This document shows positions 22,631 through 29,708 of a stretch of 32,233 bases of DNA, piece by piece. Location: NCBI GenBank assembly GCA_016930435.1, contig JAFGGQ010000110.1:1-32233 (forward strand), read 5' to 3'. How positions within the stretch are numbered: the stretch's first letter is position 1; each line of letters starts with the position of its first letter. The position numbers and the translations under genes were made by a program. A model generated the notes under the pieces. The model saw only the letters and a list, made by a program, of their open reading frames with translations. It was not told the DNA's origin and searched no databases. Source of the stretch: a bacterium. GTDB lineage: Bacteria; UBP14; UBA6098; JAFGQG01.

Positions 22631-24199
22631 CTATTTAAGTCCAAACTCATTTTCCGAAAACTTTACTACCGTATAAACATAAAGTTCCGTATCCGGGTTC
22701 TTATATGCATCTGGTGACAGACCGGCTTTCTGGCTGCACAGCTGTCGGAGGAACTGGTCCCGGTCCCAGCCGGTTTCGGTAGCAACCTGGGGCAAAAAAG
22801 TCCCTGAACTATTTCCCTTTCTGACCAGTACTCCATGTTTACCCATCTCTATCCGGCTATAATCACTTACCTTTTGCAACGGGGAGAGTACCGAGATCTC
22901 AATTTCGATATTCTCCAGCTCATCTTCGATCACCGGCCGGAAGCGGGGATCCCTTGTAGCGGCAGAGATAGCCCGGCTGATAACCGATTGGTAAAGAGGT
23001 TGTGTAGCTACCATCTCACCGATACAGCCCCGCAGGTCTCCATTTTCCTTCAAGGTGACAAAAACCGCGCCATCCTCGACCAATTTCGGGTTGTCCGGCA
23101 CCGGCTCATCCAGAATCCGCCCTTCCCGAACAAAACCATCAATACTGCGGCGTGCTAAACCCAGCAGATAAACCTTCTCCTCTTCGGTCAGGCTGTATTC
23201 AGACTCGGACTCTATACTGTCCGACTTCTGATTACCGGCGTCATCAATCTGGGCAAAGGCAACCGCGCAATAACCTACTACGCGCGCTTTTTCTCCGATA
23301 GGGACATCACCAGAGTTGGCATATTTTAAAAGAACAGCTCTTGAATTTGGCTTTGCCTGGGCTAAATTCATCAGGGTTATTACCCCACCAATCCCACAAT
23401 ACTCTACTCTCCCACTCCTTATCCCACTTATCAAAGCCTCGGTATCAAGAGCAGTGGTATATCCAATCGCCCTTCTGTCCATTTCCACCGCTACATCGTA
23501 GGGATGGTAATGGGACATATCTGAGCTTGCAATATAAATAAGTTTATACTCTTTGTCAAGCTTTTTCAGGGCATTAGTAAGGATATCGACGTGTTCAGAG
23601 CTCTGGCTTCCAAATAAAATGGGCACTATCTTTATGTTATTACCCAATATATACTGTAAAAAGGGGATCTCCGCTTCCAGAGAATGTTCCGGAATGTGAG
23701 GTTCCCTGTCAAATTTAAAAACCGGGTCAAAATCAAGCAGCTTTTGGGCTACCTCCTCGTCCACCCTGACAACTCCCAGGGGGGTTCGGAATCCACCTTC
23801 CGCCCAAACCGCTATGGAGTTACTGGCTACCCTGTGGCAGGCCCCGATCAAAACATAGGTATATTCACGGTATTTTTCTACATCACGTGCCAGCAGTTTA
23901 AAGCCATGGGCGGCCACTCCGCCGGAATATACAAATCCGGCATGAGGGGAAACTAAACCCCATAAATCGCCCTCTAAAGGTATATCCTCTGTCTCCATGA
24001 AAACGCTGTCCAGAAATGCCTTTAACGCCTCACTATCTGCGGGATACCACATGCCGGACACGGCTGGTTTTCGAATATTATCCATAGATAACCCCTCCTC
24101 GCTTTCTTTATCCGATCCTCCCTTGGTATTCCCCTTCTCGCTGCACCCCCAAAGAAGAAAGATCACCAGGATCAATGATGTTATTCTTTTAAAGTCCAT
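22631..24199 (-). CDS. MEMO1–AMMECR1 fusion (AmmeMemoRadiSam proteins B and A) with lipoprotein signal
   Basis: About 522 residues from the ATG at 24199, which has AGGATG six bases upstream; longer starts overlap the previous gene. Residues 1-19 form a lipoprotein signal (MDFKRITSLILVIFLLWGC). A MEMO1 domain follows (about 40-320) with SPHAGFVYSGGVAAHGF, GACHRV, EHSLEAEIPFLQ, SSDMSHY and EYCGIGG. These carry the three His and the Cys that line the MEMO active-site-like pocket related to extradiol dioxygenases. An AMMECR1 domain occupies the C-terminal third (FVTLKENGDLRGCIGEM, ISAATRDPRFRPV, FLPQVATETGWDRDQFL). The usual third partner, a radical SAM enzyme, is not in the window. Membrane anchoring is unusual, as family members are generally cytoplasmic. 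The gene sits in the operon of the polytopic synthase-like protein and the TonB receptor. Confidence 0.92.
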   Translation of the reverse strand: MDFKRITSLILVIFLLWGCSEKGNTKGGSDKESEEGLSMDNIRKPAVSGMWYPADSEALKAFLDSVFMETEDIPLEGDLWGLVSPHAGFVYSGGVAAHGFKLLARDVEKYREYTYVLIGACHRVASNSIAVWAEGGFRTPLGVVRVDEEVAQKLLDFDPVFKFDREPHIPEHSLEAEIPFLQYILGNNIKIVPILFGSQSSEHVDILTNALKKLDKEYKLIYIASSDMSHYHPYDVAVEMDRRAIGYTTALDTEALISGIRSGRVEYCGIGGVITLMNLAQAKPNSRAVLLKYANSGDVPIGEKARVVGYCAVAFAQIDDAGNQKSDSIESESEYSLTEEEKVYLLGLARRSIDGFVREGRILDEPVPDNPKLVEDGAVFVTLKENGDLRGCIGEMVATQPLYQSVISRAISAATRDPRFRPVIEDELENIEIEISVLSPLQKVSDYSRIEMGKHGVLVRKGNSSGTFLPQVATETGWDRDQFLRQLCSQKAGLSPDAYKNPDTELYVYTVVKFSENEFGLK

Positions 24200-24210
24200 A
24201 ATCATCCTAT

Positions 24211-26379
24211 TTAAATCCATATCGGCATAGCCAATATCAAAATGATCAGCCAGAGTATCAGCGAGCCCGTAATTCCCATTAAAGGGATGAAGATTATACC
24301 GGTTAATACCGCGCCCATTGCAGCGCCCAGGCTATCCAGCCCAAATACTATGCCGCCGGCATTAACAGTGGAGGGGAACCGGCTTTCGAACCAACGCACA
24401 CCCAGGGGGAATAACATCCCGGTCAAGGTGCCGGCAATCAGTTGTAAAGCCATAAAACATAACGTCCCACTGATATAACCCAACCGCTGATACAATGACG
24501 TCCACTTAAAGAGAAAGAGCATTATCAATACAAATATAATCCATAAAAGGGACCATAACCGAAAGAAGATAAACCGCTCTTTATTCCTGGTGAGATTTGC
24601 CCCGGTAACTAATCCCAGCATAAATACACTGGTTAAAACGCCCACTAACCAGTATAGATAGCCAAACAGTGCCTGGAATAAGTAAAGTACAATTAACTCA
24701 GTAAGTATCCCTCCTAATCCACCAACAATAATTAATACAATAGTCCCTAAATTTTTGTTAAATATATATCTATTTAATAGTTTGACAAGTAAAAAAACGG
24801 TCAAAAAGAATATCAGCCAGTGTTCCAGCCGGAGGAGTTTCAGTTTTTTCAATAAAACTCCGCCACCGGTTAATTTAAACCATTCCTGAAGACCAATATA
24901 ATAGGCAATTGGAGAGAAATCGCGGTTGACTATCAACTTCTCCCTGGCATCTTTGATCAACATGCTCTCCAGGTTATTCTGCCGGAAAGGGTCGAGGAAA
25001 TAAGCCAATACCTCGCGGTTTAAATAGCGGTTTCTAATACCCCTTTCCTCCAGCCGGGCATTAAGGAGATCAGGGTCCAGCTCCAGGGGACTTCGAGGTG
25101 AAGCAAAAAACAAAAGGCCATTGTCCATTTGAACCAGCCGGACATGTATAAATACATTCTGAAGGGCCTCCCTGACTGAATTCACCATAACCTGCTCCTC
25201 ACTGGAAATATAATTTACTCCTACATTCAGTTGAAAGGCAAAAATACCATCGTAATCCAGTCTCCCTTTTATTTCCTGGAAAAATTCCAGGGTATAGAAG
25301 CGGTTCATAAAACCCGATTGGGGATTAGGCAACAGGAGCATAATCACCTCGAAGTTCCGATTACTTTTTTTGATCCAGAAACGCGCATCGGAATACTCTA
25401 CATCCACACGTGGCTCGTTCATCGCCCGTTCTACTTTCGGGAAAAAAGGACGTGTAACCTCAAGGATTCGGGGATCTACTTCCAGGTAGGTTATACTCCG
25501 GGGATGATGCTGAAGGGCTACACCTACAGCTCCCTCGTAGATTCCACCTACGAGCAATACCCTTTCAGGCCCCGGATGAGCCAGCAAACATAGATTAACC
25601 AATGATTCGAGATAGACCGTATCTGCAGTCGCGGCTACCAGACTCCCATTTTCAAATAGGTACTGCTCACCCTGGCGGGATAACACCAATATCTTGCCAT
25701 ACCGGGATTCATAGGACTGGCTCTCATAACCTTTCCAATAGAGTTTATCCATTACGCCGGAAAGTGATTGAGCATTCATAGCAAGCAACATCAAAAGAGA
25801 GGTTAATATTACTGAAGTTATCTTTACCGGGGTCCGGGCGGTAAAGATCCAGATTATCCCCAGGAAAGTCCCGATCATAATGAAGCTATGTACCGGCGGG
25901 ATACGGGCTACCATTATCAGGCTTAGGATACCCCCCAGTACTGCGCCCAGCGCTTCAAAAATATAAACTGTTGATGCTTTTAAACCCGAACTTCGTGCTT
26001 TCCTGCAGAGTTGCCCGAAAAAAGTACCCGCTAATATACCGAAAGGCACCAAAGCCAGCAATAATAATAGGATTATCCGCCAGAAATCCCATAACCGACC
26101 GGGATGAACCTGTAGTATTGATCCCAATAGCTTTATCCAGAAGAATGAAAAGGGAAGGGAAAACGCCAAAGCCACCTGGACTAATCCCAAATTCCGAAAC
26201 CGGGAAAAAATTCCGCTGCCGGCAGCATATAGCACCAACCAGAAGAAGAAGAACAAAGCTACCACCAGCTCATTAGAGCGAAGCAGAGCGATACTCTCCC
26301 GCAGCAGAAAAACCTGGCTGTAAAGACTGGCAAATCCCAGAGACCAGCTCCACAGTTTAATGCGGCTTCGGTCGTTCAT
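24211..26379 (-). CDS. Polytopic membrane protein with central spermidine-synthase-like domain
   Basis: 722 residues in three parts. About six hydrophobic helices occupy residues 1-215. A spermidine/spermine-synthase-like Rossmann domain follows (about 220-510). A second set of about seven helices runs from 525 to 722. The whole resembles the fused MFS/spermidine synthase family. In the Rossmann part the SAM-binding loop reads LLVGGIYEGAVGVALQHHP rather than GGGDGG, YLEVDPRILE and YSDARFWI are kept, and the gate-keeping Asp motif is replaced by LLLPNPQSGFMNRFYT, so polyamine synthesis is doubtful. A perfect-consensus promoter lies just upstream, making this the first gene of the five-gene run down to rpmE. 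Substrate unknown. Confidence 0.87.
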   Translation of the reverse strand: MNDRSRIKLWSWSLGFASLYSQVFLLRESIALLRSNELVVALFFFFWLVLYAAGSGIFSRFRNLGLVQVALAFSLPFSFFWIKLLGSILQVHPGRLWDFWRIILLLLLALVPFGILAGTFFGQLCRKARSSGLKASTVYIFEALGAVLGGILSLIMVARIPPVHSFIMIGTFLGIIWIFTARTPVKITSVILTSLLMLLAMNAQSLSGVMDKLYWKGYESQSYESRYGKILVLSRQGEQYLFENGSLVAATADTVYLESLVNLCLLAHPGPERVLLVGGIYEGAVGVALQHHPRSITYLEVDPRILEVTRPFFPKVERAMNEPRVDVEYSDARFWIKKSNRNFEVIMLLLPNPQSGFMNRFYTLEFFQEIKGRLDYDGIFAFQLNVGVNYISSEEQVMVNSVREALQNVFIHVRLVQMDNGLLFFASPRSPLELDPDLLNARLEERGIRNRYLNREVLAYFLDPFRQNNLESMLIKDAREKLIVNRDFSPIAYYIGLQEWFKLTGGGVLLKKLKLLRLEHWLIFFLTVFLLVKLLNRYIFNKNLGTIVLIIVGGLGGILTELIVLYLFQALFGYLYWLVGVLTSVFMLGLVTGANLTRNKERFIFFRLWSLLWIIFVLIMLFLFKWTSLYQRLGYISGTLCFMALQLIAGTLTGMLFPLGVRWFESRFPSTVNAGGIVFGLDSLGAAMGAVLTGIIFIPLMGITGSLILWLIILILAMPIWI

Positions 26380-26416
26380 AATTTAAAATAATACTGTTAA
26401 TTCTCTTTCTATTTCT

Positions 26417-26444
26417 ATTATATCATTTTTTTAATGGTTGTCAA
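26417..26444 (-). promoter_or_regulatory. Perfect-consensus sigma-70 promoter
   Basis: On the minus strand TTGACA (26444-26439), a 16-base spacer, TATAAT (26422-26417). Both hexamers match the housekeeping consensus exactly. It lies about 38 bases upstream of the membrane synthase-like gene and would drive the operon to the TonB receptor and possibly rpmE. It occupies the divergent gap with galT. Confidence 0.8.
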
Positions 26445-26521
26445 ATCCTGATCAGAAAAATATACCCTTGCATTAAGACCGGGATCACCCTATTTTAAAT
26501 CTTAAGGAATAAAGAGTGAAA

Positions 26522-27526
26522 ATGTCCCAGATACGGTACGACATATTTCAGGATCGGTGGGTAATATTGGCACCTGAACGCCATCACCGGCCCCATAGCT
26601 ATTCGGACGAGATACCACCCGACTCCGGTACCTGCCCCTTTTGCGAGGGGAATGAAACCCTGACCCCGCCGGAGGTATATGCCATCAGACCACCGGATAC
26701 GCAGCCGGATAGCCCGGGCTGGGAAATACGGGTAATCCCCAATAAGTTTTCTGCTATCTCACCGAATAACAACCAGGTACCAGAATGTTCACCAGATACG
26801 CTCTGCCTGCCAGGAACCGGGGTTCACGAACTGATCATCGAAACCCCGGAACACTCCCGGAAAATCTCCCAAATGCCCATAGCTAGATTAGAACAGATAC
26901 TAAAAGTCTATCAATCCCGCCTGACCGCAATATACAGCTTACCATTTATAAAATATGTTCAGGTCTTCAAAAATTACGCAAGGACCGGCGGGGCTTCGCT
27001 GAGTCATCCCCATACACAGTTAATGGGCATTCCATACATCCCTGCAGCTCTACGGCAAGAACTGAAGGCATCCGGGCAGCATTACCGTAAAACCAGCAAT
27101 TGCCTGTTCTGTAATACCATCCAAACCGAACTCCAAAAAGACCTCAGGATCCCCTTCCAAACCCCCGAATTCGTTGTTCTGATGCCCTTCGCCAGCCGAT
27201 TCCCATACGAATGCTGGATACTCCCCAGAGAACATCACCATGATTTCCTTCAGACTCCCCCTGAAAAAATATCCCGATTGGCTGAAATCCTTAAAAAATT
27301 GTTTCAGAACCTGGAGCAAATACTGGGCAATTTTCCCTATAACCTGATCCTTCACAGCCTAAATAAAAATGCGCTGCCAGATAAGCCCGTTGACAGAACC
27401 TATCACTGGCACTTTGAACTTTTACCCCGGATCACCCATATCGGCGGATTCGAATGCGCAACCGGTTCCTTTATCAATCAAGCCCTGCCTGAAGAAACCT
27501 GCCTTAAATTCAAAAATTTACCCTGA
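26522..27526 (+). CDS. galT: Galactose-1-phosphate uridylyltransferase
   Basis: A 334-residue Leloir-pathway enzyme exchanging UMP between UDP-glucose and galactose-1-phosphate. The start could be the ATG at 26522 (AAAGAG close upstream) or the GTG at 26516 (AAGGA seven bases upstream). Zinc-site cysteines are CPFC (38-41) and a second CLFC (194-197). GGASLSHPHTQLMG holds the HPH motif with the uridylylated His164. YHWHFELLPR near the C-terminus is the second HIT-like signature. No galK or galE neighbours are present. A plus-strand promoter is only weakly visible: TTGTCA (26438) with 17 bases to TATACC overlaps the divergent promoter. Related nucleotidyltransferases such as ADP-glucose phosphorylase are a less likely alternative. 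Confidence 0.93.
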   Translation: MSQIRYDIFQDRWVILAPERHHRPHSYSDEIPPDSGTCPFCEGNETLTPPEVYAIRPPDTQPDSPGWEIRVIPNKFSAISPNNNQVPECSPDTLCLPGTGVHELIIETPEHSRKISQMPIARLEQILKVYQSRLTAIYSLPFIKYVQVFKNYARTGGASLSHPHTQLMGIPYIPAALRQELKASGQHYRKTSNCLFCNTIQTELQKDLRIPFQTPEFVVLMPFASRFPYECWILPREHHHDFLQTPPEKISRLAEILKKLFQNLEQILGNFPYNLILHSLNKNALPDKPVDRTYHWHFELLPRITHIGGFECATGSFINQALPEETCLKFKNLP

Positions 27527-27535
27527 TTACTTGGA

Positions 27536-28708
27536 TTATGGTTTGGAAGGCAATGGAATTAACCTTAATTGACCATCCCCGGATAGTATCACCCGGACAC
27601 GAACCGGGCTTCTAAGTGCGGAATCACCAGGACTCGCCACAAACACTTTCGGTTCACTCAAAACTGCTTCTTGACCGGCAAGGGTTTCCGACTCCGATAT
27701 TTTTCCTTTACCGTCATCAGATAATGCAACATCTTCATCATAAAGAAGCATGCTTTTTTTCTGCTGGACAATTTCGACCCGCTCCTCAGCGGAAGCCATC
27801 ACAGGGTAATCCCTTTCAGCAGCTTCTGACAGATCTTCCCTCCCCTTCATTGCCATTTGTGGCTGAGGGGCCTCCATTTTAGCTATCTCGTCAGCCCCCA
27901 AATCCGGCTCGGTAGGCCTGAAACGAGCCCATAATTCACGGTTAATCAATAAGCTGGTCACCCTTTCCGCAGGGAAATCATCATCCTGAACCTTAATCAA
28001 ATCGGCGATTACATCCTGCCCCGGCAGGGATTCTCCGGCAAGCAAACGCAACAATTCCGGGGAAACCTCCAGAATCCCAACGTAAATATTGTCCAGCTGT
28101 TCCGATGTTTGCGCCTGGTAATCCGCCAATATCCGGGGCCGGTTGGGCGCTGAACGGTACTCTAACTGCAGATCCGTAAAACTCTCCGCTATATATGAGA
28201 TTATTACTATAGCAATAAGCAGACAGATTATCACCGTCCCCGCAAAGACCTCAGCAAGCTTCCACCCCCTGATGTTAGGATAAAATTGAGCCACCCATTC
28301 CTTAACTGAAAATACTAAACCCGGAGAGGGGCCGCCAACCTGATTAATCAAACCCTGCGGGGTACCCCTCAAGCCTGCTTTCTGATCATAAACGGCAGAA
28401 CGAACCGCAAAAAGCTTATCAAGACATTGCGGACAGCTCAGTAAATGACCAGCTATCTCCTTTTCTTCTGCAGCCTGCAGTTTATTTTCCAGAAAAGCAC
28501 CCAGAAGCTCCTCATCCGGACAAGCATCTATGCTATTATCCCCGGATAATGGTTTTATAACCAGGGATTGTTTAAGCTCATCAAGAAACTTCACCTTTTC
28601 GGAGCAGCGGGTGCAATGGCCCAGATGATCACGAAAAGCAGCGTTCTCCTTCTCGCCCAACAAGCCGTCCAGATACTTTAAAATAGTAATGTATGAAGCG
28701 CATTTCAT
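27536..28708 (-). CDS. Transmembrane anti-sigma factor with two zinc fingers
   Basis: A 390-residue protein from the ATG at 28708; an in-frame GTG at 28720 is possible. Two zf-HC2 modules lie at the N-terminus: Cys3...His28-x3-Cys32-x2-Cys35 and Cys63...His88-x3-Cys92-x2-Cys95, the zinc-binding anti-sigma fold that holds ECF sigma factors. One transmembrane helix (about 152-173) separates them from a 215-residue extracytoplasmic part that is acidic and Met/Ala/Glu-rich, with no recognised domain, ending RVRVILSGDGQLRLIPLPSKP. It follows the sigma-factor gene by about 30 bases, the usual pairing for envelope-stress control. Two stacked zinc fingers are less common than one. It converges on galT with only 9 bases between. 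Confidence 0.87.
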   Translation of the reverse strand: MKCASYITILKYLDGLLGEKENAAFRDHLGHCTRCSEKVKFLDELKQSLVIKPLSGDNSIDACPDEELLGAFLENKLQAAEEKEIAGHLLSCPQCLDKLFAVRSAVYDQKAGLRGTPQGLINQVGGPSPGLVFSVKEWVAQFYPNIRGWKLAEVFAGTVIICLLIAIVIISYIAESFTDLQLEYRSAPNRPRILADYQAQTSEQLDNIYVGILEVSPELLRLLAGESLPGQDVIADLIKVQDDDFPAERVTSLLINRELWARFRPTEPDLGADEIAKMEAPQPQMAMKGREDLSEAAERDYPVMASAEERVEIVQQKKSMLLYDEDVALSDDGKGKISESETLAGQEAVLSEPKVFVASPGDSALRSPVRVRVILSGDGQLRLIPLPSKP

Positions 28709-28738
28709 GTCTATTTTCACCGTATATATACGACGGAA

Positions 28739-29548
28739 TTAATCCATTTTTTCAAACAGATATTTTAGCTTTTTTAATGCCTTTTCAATCTCATAGTAGA
28801 GCCTTTTGGGATTTTTAACGCCCAGCTTTCCGGCAATCTCAGGCACAGGCATATCCTTATAAAAACGGAGTACTAAAAGGGTTCGCTGTTCAAAGCTTAG
28901 CTGTCTCAGTGCCCTTCTCATTATCTGCAAATGCTTAATCTTCCGGGTTTCATTATCCCTTTGTATCAGCTCTTCCTGCGGATCGGCTGGAGAGATCGGG
29001 TCCACCGGCGACTCAATAAACAATGCATCCAGAGCAACCTCCCGGTCTCCCGCACCCTCCGAAACATAACGCTCCCTCAACGCTGAACCAAGATTCGCTT
29101 CAAGATTATCCAGTGTCATTTTCACTGCTGAATATTCAGCTTCCGGAAATTCGTTGCGGAGAACATCGAAAAGCTCGAAAGAATCGAAGTAGCCATCACG
29201 GTAGTATAATATAAATACCCTCTGTTCTAAAAGCGAAAGGTTTTGGACATATTTCGGGAGATTCCGCCGGCCATACTGCGATCGATAATAATCGGTTATC
29301 AGGTTCCGAACCACAACCGTCAGCCAGGTGGAGAATTTGCACCGGAAACCAAACCCGGAATAATCCTTTTCCCGTAGATGTGACATTACAAAAAGGTAAA
29401 TGTCAGGCACCAGGTCCCTTTCACCCGGGGTGGGTTTAACCTCATAGTAGATGGTTGAATAGACCAGATCGGAATATTTTTCCACAAGGGCAGTCCAGCC
29501 CTTCACGGATCTCGAGGTCAATAGCGATACAATTTTCTTATCGGTCAT
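28739..29548 (-). CDS. ECF-like RNA polymerase sigma factor
   Basis: About 269 residues from the ATG at 29548 (MTDKKIVSLLTSRSVKGW). A longer TTG reading to 29605 would place the start on a promoter-like -35 box, so I reject it, although 29548 has no clear ribosome site. Region 2 spans about residues 16-95 (ALVEKYSDLVYSTIYYEV...FSTWLTVVVRNLITDYYRS). Region 4 is at about 210-265 (LRQLSFEQRTLLVLRFYKDMPVPEIAGKLGV, a helix-turn-helix). The linker of over 100 residues is longer than in typical ECF factors and holds an extra region-4-like segment (LSLLEQRVFILYYRDGYFDSFELFDVL). It is paired with the downstream anti-sigma factor; target promoters are unknown. Confidence 0.88.
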   Translation of the reverse strand: MTDKKIVSLLTSRSVKGWTALVEKYSDLVYSTIYYEVKPTPGERDLVPDIYLFVMSHLREKDYSGFGFRCKFSTWLTVVVRNLITDYYRSQYGRRNLPKYVQNLSLLEQRVFILYYRDGYFDSFELFDVLRNEFPEAEYSAVKMTLDNLEANLGSALRERYVSEGAGDREVALDALFIESPVDPISPADPQEELIQRDNETRKIKHLQIMRRALRQLSFEQRTLLVLRFYKDMPVPEIAGKLGVKNPKRLYYEIEKALKKLKYLFEKMD

Positions 29549-29577
29549 ATTCAGTGCAGGTGAATAATTATGATGTA

Positions 29578-29605
29578 AATTTAAAGAGGGGCGCCTGAAA
29601 GTCAA
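29578..29605 (-). promoter_or_regulatory. Putative promoter of the sigma/anti-sigma pair
   Basis: On the minus strand TTGACT (29605-29600), 16 bases, TAAATT (29583-29578), placing the transcript start about 20-25 bases before the ATG at 29548. It fits the 16-base spacing seen at other sites. Autoregulated ECF genes usually have a different, factor-specific promoter; none was recognised. Confidence 0.4.
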
Positions 29606-29645
29606 TTAATAATTTTGTATCTAATTCAATCATTTGATTTTAAGT

Positions 29646-29679
29646 AAAAAAACTCCCGGAGGCGGGAAACCCCCGGGAG
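29646..29679 (-). terminator. Strong intrinsic terminator of the large surface-protein gene
   Basis: On the minus strand CTCCCGG (29679-29673) pairs with CCGGGAG (29659-29653), with an inner GGG-TTTCCC pairing in the loop, followed at once by seven T's (29652-29646). It lies 30 bases after the stop codon at 29709. Confidence 0.9.
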
Positions 29680-29708
29680 ATCAATTTTAGTATTACTTGC
29701 TCTTAAAC

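Noticed and set aside
29549-29605. N-terminal extension of the sigma factor from a TTG at 29605
   Set aside because: The TTG lies inside a promoter-like -35 hexamer, and the extra residues (RRPSLNLHHNYSP) do not resemble sigma region 2.
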